Source: Telopea speciosissima (Eukaryota > Streptophyta > Magnoliopsida > Proteales > Proteaceae). Taken from it: 64,000 bases of DNA. Below are positions 47,101 through 56,807 of the stretch, piece by piece. Location: assembly GCF_018873765.1 (NCBI RefSeq), contig NC_057919.1, positions 63,564,484-63,628,483 of the forward strand. Reading direction: 5' to 3'. Below the pieces are notes generated by a model. It was not told the origin of the DNA and searched no databases. It saw only the letters and a program-made list of their open reading frames with translations. Each line of letters starts with the position of its first letter. Position 1 is the stretch's first letter. A program made the translations under genes and the position numbers.

Positions 47101-50100
47101 TGGACCTAAGTTTGGTGACATTCTGCTGGCTGGTTTGGTTCTTATTCACTAAGTTACTAATTCTGATTTTGTTTCTAATTTGATGTTCTGCTGCAACGTA
47201 TCATCGATCCTACTGTAGAGTGATTCTTAGTTGAACCCCATCTACATTAGAAACTGAATATTCAACTGGCTCTAGTGACTCAAAAGTGACTTAAACTATG
47301 TATCTCCTCCGTGCTCTTGGATTCTTCAACAAATAAAGTGGTCATGGATGGTGATTCTGGGATTGCTTCAAAATGAGGTGTTGGTCTGAAAACCTCATGG
47401 AAGATGCCTCATGCGATAAAAGAAATTTCAGGATTTATTTTCTTCCATGAATATTTCTTTCTCATGGATTCCGAGACTACCAATGAGAGTTGGATGTACT
47501 AGTAAAATTAGATGTATCAAGGGGTTCTGAGAAAACTAAAGATACATCAGACTTTAATCAATTGTGGCATGGTTTCTTTCAGCTCGTCCTCATATGTAGG
47601 AATAGGTCTGGAAACCTATATATAATTTCGGCATGCATATTACATGTTCATAGGCTTTAGTGACAACCTGAACTAACCACAACTAGTAAACAACTATTTT
47701 TATGGTATTGGGTTGTTGGATTGACCACTGGCAATTATCAAGGATAATATATTAAACAGGGATACAGATAAACGTCAAACAATGTCAAGACTTCCAATTA
47801 AACATGTCTATTTTCCACCTAATAGGGGTATTGTTGTACATCCATGTGTCCATTGTGAAAACTTTGCTACTCAGAGCTAAGAGTGATAAGTATTGCTGCT
47901 TGTCACGCACGGCATGCCTTACCACTGAAAGCAATTTACAGAATTGGATGATGAAAAATTAATAGGACACACATAAAACCAAATTACAGGCCCTCCCTGG
48001 CCATGCAGCTAAGATTCTATTCCTCTTTTCATTACTTCCAAGCCAGAGAAATCCTGTCTGATAGTCAAGATAAATTGCAACACAAGCACTAGAATCTGGG
48101 TTGGATAAATCATAGAAATCATTGACAATTAACATAAATTTTAACGAGTACAGGAAATTTATATAAATTGTATTCCAAGTTGAAGTGATCAAAAGCCACA
48201 CTAGAATCTTAAGGCAAATATTTAATGAATATAGTTTTCTTGATATGTCAAAAGCAAGATCAATAGATTATTGCTAACCAAGAAGAAACATAATGGAAGG
48301 AATTTAAAGAGGACAAACTCACCTACCAATAAAAGGGTATGACCATTGTCCTTGAAGTAACGAATTTTGCAATTTTGTAATGAGGTTGAAAGCCGTTGAG
48401 CTTCAGCTCCACTGGGTAGCATGTTATCCTTGCCACTAAGGTACAAATAAATAATCAAAAAAAAAAAAAAAAGGAAACGAGAGCAAAACATAGCTTGTCT
48501 TATCATGAAATGGAAAAAGAAGGAAAATCTGATGACTACCAAATGCAGGTGGCCAATGTCTTTATCCAGCAATTTACCCTAAAGAGACCCACCCAAAATC
48601 TCCCTAATAAGGAAGAAAATATGGAGGACCATATTTCAAGGCCTATAACTTGTACCTTTTTAGAGTTTAAAAACTTTAAATATTTAAGTCTAGAATAGAA
48701 AGTAAGCCTGAATAAAGTTTCTAACTGAGACTTAAATAAGCGTATAAGTTTAGGACTATCTATTCACTTTTAAAGTAAACCAGAGGGTACTGTAGCCAGT
48801 CATCCCCCTCTTATATGATTGCATGTAATTTCTGAATTTTAGCAGTTAAAAAGGATTTCTTTCATCCTTTCTTTTGAAATAGCTGCTTGCACCAAGCCTT
48901 GAAAGATTTCTTCATCCATGATGGTGTGACCATTCACAATGTGACTTCCTCTCTTTATTGCCTCCATATTTGTCCAAAAGTGAGTGGGATGCATAACAAG
49001 TTCACTTTATTTCTCACCAGTGAAGCCTAAATTGACTTGGATACTAAACTATTTAAACAGATTCCGTACTTCACATCATTAGGAACTAACAGCCTCGACA
49101 GAACCATATTTCTCAACATGTAGACTTCGTTTGCTAACCCATAAAATCCTTTGTTCAACTGTATAACAAAAACTGGTCGAAACAAAGTGGCTACTTAAAG
49201 TTTTAATCTTTTTTATGAGCAATTGTTATCCACTCTGGTCCACAGCCTATTTTTGTCCTCACTCACAAAACAAAGTGCCTTCCTAAAACCTTAATCGATT
49301 AGCCGTTTGATAAGCCTAAACTTCAGTACTCCTAAAGAAAGATGATCTACCCCTACTTCACTGCTGTGGCTCCCTTGTTCTCATTGATGTGAAACTTGGC
49401 AAGCTAACTCAGGATTGTTTGCTCACCTGGTCTCCTTTGGAATGCTTTTTGGACTCAATAGATCGGTCCAGTGCGCTGAAAAAATATGCCGACTACCCTG
49501 GCAAATCAGCCTATCCACCACAGGCAAAGAGCATGTTTGTAATATTTGGTGAAGAATAAAGGTCATCATTGGAAACCTAAAATGCCAACCCTTTGATGCA
49601 AATACATCACCAAACGAGGCTTATTTTAATGGGAATAAGTCTAGGGTTGGGTTGTCCATGTTGGGCCTTTTGATCCCATGGGTTTTCAATGTAATAGGTC
49701 ACTTTTATGGATCTAAAGTATGGGCAATAGGTTGCATACGGGATGAGTTGTTTTAGTTCCATACTTAGTTTTATTTTGGTGTTTATGTTCTTAAATTGAA
49801 CAAGTCCAACCAATGGTTCAATGTAAGTGAATTTAGTAGTTTTTCTTTTAAGTGTTTAGTTGGGCTGGATTAGGACTCTGTTTTGAGTCTATTTCAGCTT
49901 CCTAGTCAGTTTAAGTTACCTAATAGGTAAATGATTGGGTTAGGCCTTTCCTTTTTAGTGGAGTCTATTTTTGAGTCTTTTATATAAGATTGTAAGGGGA
50001 GCAAGTACTGGACACGAATTTTTGATATTAATGAAAAGTTTTTTTTGCTGCTCTTCTTCTCCATTGCTGTTACAGTTCTGGTTCAAGTTCTGATTTTTCA

Positions 50101-53100
50101 AGGATCTTCCATTCAAACAAGCTTCTGTCCAAGGACTTCTTCAACAACAGTAACTTTGAATCATCCCTAACCTTAGTCATTCTTCTTCTAATCCTCCATA
50201 CACCCAAACCCTAGATTCCCCCTTTTGTTTTCAATTTTTCCCAAGACCTAAACTCTGTCTCGACCAAACCAGCCATCCAAATCATACCATAACCTGATCG
50301 AATTCTCCTCCCATACTTAGGAACACTCAATCCAAGTCCCATCCCAAATTGACCATCCTAAACCCTAGAAATCCATCTTCTTTTCTTTTCAAAAACCCAA
50401 AACCCTAACTCTAACCTTGCTGCCGATTCATTCCAGCACACTCCCCTCCATTAAAACTTAGCGTAATCTTCACTGGAAGACTCCCCTACATCAACTTACC
50501 CTAACCCTACCATCAAACCCTCACCCTAATTTGACCAAAATACCTATTATTGACCTACCCGAGTTATTGTTCATAACAGATCCTGGTTATTAGCTTCTAG
50601 TTGGTCTCCTACCAATCTAGAACTACATTACCCTTGCATTCTCCTATTTCATGAACTCTCATTCTTTGTTTTTGTCTCATTCCTAAATGTTGATCATGGG
50701 CTTTGGAGAAACAAGAACTCTTGCTCATGCAAAGAATTTAAGAGTTGTTCCTTGACAAATCCATGCCCAATAGTCCAACTAGTTGTGCCAAGTGAAAGGG
50801 TATGAGGAAATTCCTACTGTTGGACAGATAGGGTAAGGTCTGGAATGGCTACTTGTCATATGGCAGAGCCAAATTCCATCATATTACCCCTTAACATTGC
50901 TCCCCCCCCCGGGGGTGCGCGCGTATTCTCTGCTGTCCTTTGTTTTCCACCATTTCACAAAGATTTAACCATAGTTGCCACGGCGTCTAAGTAACCCAAG
51001 GCATTGGAGGGGGCCTGAACGCAAGGCGACACAAACAAGGCACCCACCAAGGCCTTCAAGGCGCCTGGCAATGCCTTGACAACTATGGATTTAACGTATT
51101 ATTGAATTTCCAAAGCTATTTCTGCTACAGTTAACATTTTAGGGTTTAAACTTGATGTGTGAACACCGAACAGAGGATCTTGGGCCATACCAGTCCACAA
51201 AATTTGGGCCTGTCATGATCTACATACAGAAAAACATCCGTAGAAACCACCTGAGTCAAACATTTGGCACCATGTCTGATCTGACTAACAAATATTAAAG
51301 TCTGAGAGTCGAAAAACACCTGGCAAGCACAAGTACGTCAGATTTGACGGCATGAAGACGAGAATTAGCATAAGCAGCTCCTGTTTTTAGCAGCTTCAGT
51401 TTCCAGAGAAGAGTTTCCTTTGGTATGATATCAGCCAAACCCTACAAAGAAATGGGGAAATTATCAAGCACAAAGATAGGCCTCTGAAATTCTGTTTCAA
51501 GTAAAAATAGATTCATTATGTAGTAAACCAATTCACAAGCATAATAAACTACTGAGGTACAGAAGTTGGTCTTGGTTTTTCACGTGTAGGTGGTTTGTCC
51601 ACTCTGCCTTACTTTTACTCGATTCTTTCTCTTGGGAGCTGTCTTCTTATCATTGTATATCTCTTGCATAATTTTGAGGTTAAAGGGTTGGTTGCCAAAC
51701 AAGTAACTGGAAAAGAAGAAATTTTTACTCAATTCTCGACGTATAAAAAATGCTAAGTCAAAATTTTGGAACAAGTTCTTCTTCAAGTGTAATGTGGGAG
51801 ACTAGGAGTCTGAGCAGAGATCGGAACGTAGAACAAAATTCACTCATACGACCTAATGATTAGATGTGCAACATAACAAAAACAAAAACTATAGACTGTA
51901 CAGACCACAACGAAATACTTCGCATGGGTCCAAATGATAACCCCATGCATGTGTTTGCATTCACACTGAGTTTATCATTTGTCCATTTCTTTTGCTTCAA
52001 ATCTACACAAATGCATAACGAACTAAATATAGCAAGAATACTAAGACGATATGTTGCAAACTTGCAATTCCAAGTTTCACAAGACACCCTCCAAAATAAA
52101 AGAAGCAAAAGAATAAGGTTGCGGTTGTGAGACCCACCTCTAAAATCCGGTCTCACTATACTTGTTCATCTTCAGGTTTTGGTTCAGCAACCATGTATGC
52201 TTCCATGTTGTGGGCTATAGCAGTTGTGGATTCGAACCAATCCCTCGATTCACCAATAGAGGATATCGAAGAGCCAACCCAATTGGCCATTATTGAATCT
52301 GAGGAACCTAACGGAAGCCAGCACATAAGCTTTATATGTGAGACATGCTGGATAGAACATATGCAAAACCTCTCAATCTCTTGGGCCGGGTCATAGGTAA
52401 GAATCTATTATTACATATTTAGAACTAATGTTTTAATAATGTAATATTGGCTGAAAACTAATTTTCTCCTGTGGGGCTCACATCCTTGTGTAGATCGATC
52501 TACCCATGTACCATCACAACCGGGTTCCCAATTATGCCGCGGGACATCAATCCTGGGACTTAACTATAAGTCCTTATGGGGTTAATTGTATTTTAATTAG
52601 TTTAGAGAATCACATTAACCAAACTATTCCTATTATGACCAAACCAAACAAACCTTAGTGACTTAACTATATAACCAATACTTAGTTTTAAGAATTCATT
52701 TCCTAGCTAAATAAGAATCGATTTCTGCTCTGGAGAAAGAAGGAAAGGAGAAGAAGGGCTTAGAGTACTTGGAGCTTGAAAGGAGAAGCTCTAGGAAAGG
52801 TTTGATTGTTGGGCTGCTACCATCTTCTCTGTTCCATATCCCTGGTAGGCTGTCAAACCATTCTAAAATTACCCAATTTCTCTCTTCTTTCTTTGGTTCA
52901 GCTAAGTTCATGACCCATCTCGGCCTAAGCTTAGGAAATTAGGCAAATGGTTGTAAAAACCTTAAACCTAACATGCAATTGGGTTAATTTGACCCTAATG
53001 CTATGTTCTTTGCCCCCTTCAAGCCAATTTTGTGTTTTGAGGCTATGCATGGCAAGATCCATGGAAGAACAACCCAAACACCACACTGTAAGACCCACCG

Positions 53101-54792
53101 GATGGAGGTATAGCCATCCCACCGGTCAACCGGTCCCAAGGGACAACCTCCATCCGGTCCTTCCCTGCTGCCTCTGATTTGGTCCTAAATGTTTGGGGCT
53201 TGGACTTGGGTCTATTCCTTGACCTAACTCATGTTTGGTGTTATACATTAGGCTATAAATCTTCTATTGGTGAGGTCTATTTGTGGGTTAGATCATCTAC
53301 TTTGTTGTGCAACTCTTCCAACTCAAGGTGAGTGGATTTGACTTTAATTTAAGAGTGTTTGTTGTTATTTTGTATTTATGCTTGCTGCATTTAATCATAC
53401 ATTATATCAAAATCATGTGCATATAGTTTATAGTTTCCTTTTACATTAGTTATATGCATGATTGTAGGATTCATTCATATTACGTTGCATATTCTTATTT
53501 GTGAATTATGAATGATGTGTTGAGAGATAATGATGGAACTGATTTGCTTTACTACTTATTATTGAATCATATGACATTCATGTTAGAAGATGCATATGGT
53601 TAGGCTATCATAAACTCAATGCTATGACCCTTACCAACAGGAGTGAGGTGTTGGATAACCCGTGGTAGGTCTGAAGGGATAATTCCAGAATGTCATTCAC
53701 TGTCCTAAGTCCGAAGAGTATTTCCGGAATGGGATAAACAATAGGGTTAACTTTGGGGGTTTGCTGGGGACCGATGTGTAATTCCGATATTGGCAGATCT
53801 CCACCGTAGCAGAGTGGTATTCTTAGGGTCCGATGTGTAATTCTGAAACTGAGAATATCATACCTGTTACAGTAGCATTTAACCTCATGAGACCTAGATC
53901 TATTGCTAGTTGCATGCTTAGACCTAAGACATGCATCATGGACTATTTGCATCTGTTTGCATGTTTTCCCTCGCTGGGCTCAGTGGAGCTCATCCCCACG
54001 AATTTTTTTTTTTCCAGATACTATGGCTGGTTCTAAGGAACCAGGAATGGGAACTATTGCTGCCTTGGACTTCCACACCGATGATGGTTATGCGGTGCAG
54101 GAGTTTGAAGTACATGATGCTTTCTGTGAGGTGGCCTGACGGACTAGGCTACGTTTCTTTAGTGTTTATATTATACTTTTGTTATACATAGGTATATGGA
54201 GGCTTATTTATACTTTTGAGCTTGTATTTACTTTTGAAGAATTGTACAGTGTAAATGCAAGTTTATCAATATATCAGGTTTATCACTTAGTTCCTCTTAT
54301 TACTGTTGTTATTATTATTTATTCTCTTTCGCTACGTTTTGATTACTGTCTTGTGATAAATTGTGAATGGGAGTACTGTACTTGCAATTCTGGTGGTTGG
54401 TTGGATGTCGGTTGGCATCCAGTCACACCATGCCCTTATTAACCAAGCCGGGGTGTGACAACGGTAAGAACGGCCAAAATTTTCTTACTAAAAAATAATG
54501 AACTTTTTATAAACCAAAGTACCTAGAAATTACATATTCAGAAGCGAAACACTGCCATTTAGACCAGCTAAAATCTACAGAAACCTATCAGATTTACTAC
54601 TGAACTGCTGCAAAATCAACACAAAAATGCAGAAACCATGATAATGTATAACCAGGAAACTCAAGCCATGGAAACAAGTACTTACGGACAGCCGTGGTAA
54701 TAAAGAAGTAAGGTTTCTGGACAAGTGTTCAAGTTTTTGTGCAGGAGGAAGCCCGTATTCCACATTGACTAGTGCCATCTTCATGGGATCAC
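34597..54792 (-). CDS. PES: Chloroplast acyltransferase, phytyl ester synthase family; 5' part beyond the window
   Basis: Plant esterase/acyltransferase of the At1g54570/At3g26840 type. It makes fatty acid phytyl esters and triacylglycerol in plastid plastoglobules, using phytol released from chlorophyll. Visible exons, 5' to 3': 54686-54792, 51320-51441, 48327-48435, 37803-37936, 37333-37702, 36034-36147, 35018-35103, 34597-34897. GT-AG borders give one open frame of 446 residues; the family has roughly 700. The C-terminal part of the hydrolase-like half (GLADIIPKETLLWKLK) ends with KDNGHTLLL. The acyltransferase domain has GYHMLLGLE with H195 (visible numbering), GIAHPLMFSD, YPGGAREALHRKGEEYKLF (YPGG 269-272) and a PGRFYYLFGKPIETKG end. 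The transit peptide and nucleophile-elbow exons are not in the window. One intron is 9.9 kb. Confidence 0.9.
36604..36786. mobile_element. MITE-like element in a TA repeat
   Basis: Imperfect inverted ends: gatcgctacttggtcgtgt at the left, and agaccgttgcttggtcatgt when the right end is reversed. They lie between TA microsatellites (about 36580-36602 and 36786-36812). It is in an intron of the acyltransferase gene. Confidence 0.6.
38060..38130 (+). mobile_element. 3' half of an Au-type SINE
   Basis: acattacgaccctccccaga and gtgcactgggtacaccctt match the 3' part of the SINE at 9225-9394. It is followed by a TA repeat. Confidence 0.75.
38133..38198 (+). repeat. Compound TA / GATA / GA microsatellite
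   Basis: (ta)n of about 29 bases, then (gata)n, then (ga)n, directly after the SINE 3' end. Confidence 0.9.
38515..39517. mobile_element. GTATCG-rich hAT element, copy A, with a duplicated head
   Basis: The main copy runs from cacagtttaaagtatcag (38751) to ...gatactttaaaccctg (about 39515). A separate partial head (about 38522-38620) repeats the same start region. The flanks agtcctag (38743-38750) and tgtcctag (about 39518-39525) differ at one base. Both termini are packed with gtatcg/cgatac words, including 'cgtatcgtatcgtatcg' near 39345. The middle matches copies B and C. Confidence 0.7.
39526..40675. other. Intron sequence, nothing recognised
   Basis: Intron of the acyltransferase gene with no exon seen. 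C runs lie near 40450. Confidence 0.35.
40676..40854 (+). repeat. Probable 5' LTR of a dead copia element
   Basis: It starts tgttaaggataagg, contains tctataaataag, and ends just before a primer-site-like tggtgctagagcc (40857-40869). The short length resembles the copia LTR at 59557-59759. The 3' LTR was not found. Confidence 0.45.
41354..42065. mobile_element. GTATCG-rich hAT element, copy B
   Basis: It starts caaggtttaaagtatcggta and its end region reads cgatacggaccaatacttta, then a short extra segment, then ...accctg (42065). The flanks GGGATACG and GGGATACC (42066-42073) differ at one base. The interior matches copies A and C. It sits inside the copia gag. Confidence 0.75.
42312..43014. 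mobile_element. GTATCG-rich hAT element, copy C
   Basis: It starts near 42324-42327 with caaggtttagagtatcggta and ends ccgatactttaaaccctg (about 43014). The direct repeat CACTTACT flanks it exactly on both sides, the eight-base duplication of hAT transposons. It sits in the same copia gag as copy B, and removing it restores local gag continuity. Confidence 0.85.
44191..44799. other. Intron sequence, nothing recognised
   Basis: It follows abruptly on the copia protease remnant. An ataaataaataaataaaat repeat lies near 44488-44507. No exon is seen. Confidence 0.35.
44800..45621 (+). repeat. Solo LTR, TGATG family
   Basis: TGATGCAGATACATCACC...GAAGTACATTA. The flanks GCAGG (44795-44799) and GCGGG (45622-45626) differ at one base. 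Contains tatataaggttg and an attaatgaaa start region. It is antisense to the acyltransferase gene. Confidence 0.75.
45627..46222. other. Intron sequence, nothing recognised
   Basis: No exon or paired repeat is seen between two solo LTRs. Confidence 0.35.
46228..47249 (+). repeat. Solo LTR, TGATG-type ends, with G-box palindromes
   Basis: It starts TGATGTAGATTG, ends ...ccccatctacatta, and has exact GAAAC target duplications (46223-46227 and 47250-47254). Near the start are repeated tactgttcacgtgg words and a cactgttcacgtaaacagtg palindrome (46373-46392). A tatatatat box lies near 46532 and an atgaatgaag region near 46577. Confidence 0.75.
47255..48326. other. Intron sequence, nothing recognised
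   Basis: Between a solo LTR and the acyltransferase exon at 48327-48435. Only short chance open frames are seen. Confidence 0.35.
48436..49588. other. Intron sequence, nothing recognised
   Basis: An A run near 48457-48472 is the only notable feature. Confidence 0.35.
49594..50630 (+). repeat. Solo LTR, TGATG family
   Basis: TGATGCAAATACATCACC...CTAGAACTACATTA with exact CCCTT target duplications (49589-49593 and 50631-50635). It is closely similar to the LTR at 44800-45621. It lies antisense to the acyltransferase gene. Confidence 0.85.
50970..51087. mobile_element. Small hAT MITE (CATAGTTG ends)
   Basis: 118 bases, catagttgccacggcg...gccttgacaactatg, with an exact eight-base duplication GATTTAAC (50962-50969 and 51088-51095). 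Same family as 9586-9804. Confidence 0.85.
51442..52120. other. Intron sequence, nothing recognised
   Basis: No exon or repeat is identified. Confidence 0.35.
52126..54460 (+). mobile_element. LTR-like unit of 2.3 kb with TG...CA ends
   Basis: It starts tgtgagacccacc, ends ccaagccggggtgtgaca, and is flanked by GCGGT (52121-52125) and ACGGT (54461-54465). It has no gag or pol sequence, so it is probably a solo LTR or a non-coding LTR element. Around 53660-53860 a block built on 'ccgatgtgtaattccga' recurs about four times with changes. A short frame near 54020-54140 (MAGSKEPGMG) is not a known gene. Confidence 0.6.
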
Positions 54793-55980
54793 CTAATGTT
54801 AAGAGGGAGAAAAGATTAAAACCAAATATTACAAATAACATAGGAGGAAAAAAAAGAGGAAATCAAGATAAAATCAGATTAAAACAAAATACTGCAAATA
54901 ACTAGTGGATCATGGGCTGTTGATATGGATGAAAAGAAGGAAATGATCATGAATTTCAATGAACTTATCAAAATGCAAGTGTTTGATAGAAAATGAAAGA
55001 AGAGACTGAAATAAGGGACCCTGGAATTCAACTTAACTGAACTGAACTAAATTCCACCCCTAGTTCATAAACTAAACCACCATTTTGGCAAATCTTCATG
55101 GATAATCAAATCACTGCCATACAGTCAGTATGAAAAATCAACTTCATATTTGGAACAATCATAAAACAACTGCTCAATGGTATCTAAAATCTTAATCAAA
55201 ATAAGGACAAACAAAAAACAAAAGAGCACTTCTAATCTAGGGTTGTATGAGAAGAGGAAGAAAAGGGGAAAAAGATGATAGCAGGAGATTTGGAACTCAG
55301 AGGGTCTGTATGGCAACGCTCTAAAAAACTGTTTCTGTTGTTTTTGTACTTTTTTGTCCGATTCGTTTTTTTTTTTTGGATTGAACCGGTAAAAAAAAAC
55401 CACCCCCTCCACCACCACTACCGCCACACCCGCCACCACACTACCACCTCCACCTCCACCTCCATCTCCACCTTCACTGCCACCACCACTGCCACCACAG
55501 AATAGAAGAAATTCTTCTCTTAATATGAAATCCATACATGTTTCTTTTTTTTTTTCTAGTGGCAGAAACAAATCTTTTCCAGTTTTACCATACAGCTTTT
55601 GTTGATACAGAATTACTCCAAAATCAAATAAACACAAAAAAAAACTGTTTCTGACTCTGAAACAGAATTTTGGAACAGAAACGTTGCCATACATAGCCAT
55701 AGTGACCCTAAACCCGAATTAATTTATTTATACAATACCCAATTTTTGTAGTAATAACCCTGTAACAATGCAGTTGTAAAGGAGAGAAACAGTTTGAATG
55801 TTAAAACGTCTAATTAAAATAAAACTTGGCAAATTATACCCCTTAAAGTAGCATTTCCTCAGATTTATATGGCCAGAGAAAAGGATCCTCAACTAATCCA
55901 TTATGCACAAATAGATGGATTCTCTTGCTTTTGTCTATTTTCTTTGGTTGAAACTTAATGATTGGAGGCCTAAATCGAGT
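54793..55980. other. Intron or upstream sequence with a CCACC repeat
   Basis: No acyltransferase exon was recognised here. A (ccacca/ccacct)n microsatellite spans about 55400-55498. Confidence 0.4.
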
Positions 55981-56690
55981 CTCCTCTTACAGGTTGGATC
56001 ATAAAGTAGTGAGACAGGGTCAACAAGATAGAAGAGTTTGTGGCTTTGGCGGTTTGGGTATGATTTCTCTGATGCCAATGTGCAAGTTGCTGGAGGGCCC
56101 AAATATTTCTATTTTCCTCATGATGTCAGTTAGCTGAAAATGTCCCTCCTAGAGTTCAATTCTTTTGGTCACATGCCACTAAAGGTAGTACTGTACTTTG
56201 AACAAATCATTTGACATTCAGAGGATTCCGCCTTCCTAATGTGTATTTTGTATGTTTTGGGTTCAGTGAATCAGTTGACCACTTATTGAATATTGATTCA
56301 AAGCCCATTTTCTTTTGAAGTGTGGGATTTTGTGATGGAGATAGGGTGAATTGAGTAATGCTGCCTCTTTTGAGCAGTTATTCAAAGAAGAGGTCAGAAA
56401 TTAAGGTCATTTACGTAGGCTTCAGCTTCTTGAAGCATTTAGAATGAGAGAAATGAGAGGGCTTCTGGAACAATGCTGAAGAAGCATATAGGGTGGCTTC
56501 AAAAGCTAAGGAGAAGACACTTAGGTTCTCAATTTGTAAAGAGTTTTCTGGTGTATCTGCTTCTACCATCAAAAGTGACTGGAGATGTATTTGGGTAGGC
56601 CCCAGTTGTTTCTTTTTGTATTGCCTCTCATCTGACTGGCCTTGTATACACTAATGGGCCTTTTCTGTAATAAAGGTTCTGAGAGAGAGA
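55981..56690 (+). mobile_element. Possible L1-type LINE 3' fragment
   Basis: Broken frames near 56250-56340 resemble the zinc-binding reverse-transcriptase tail (SVDHLL, then a WDFV-like stretch), followed by a late non-coding part with an aataaagg signal near 56671. The match is weak and no target duplication was seen. Confidence 0.3.
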
Positions 56691-56807
56691 GATTGGGCAT
56701 ACACATAGATGTGCTCTAAAGCGTAAGACTCAATTAATGAGCATACTGTATCATATAATTACACAGCATATAATACTGATTAAAAGCACAAGATATAATA
56801 CATAATA

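Noticed and set aside
51860..52396. Frames of 88-98 codons on both strands before and inside the 2.3 kb LTR-like unit
   Set aside because: No recognisable domain. One crosses the LTR start, so it is not a host exon.
55125..55700. 191-codon minus-strand frame with a Gly-rich middle
   Set aside because: The Gly run is the translation of the CCACC microsatellite. The rest is AT-rich intron-like sequence.
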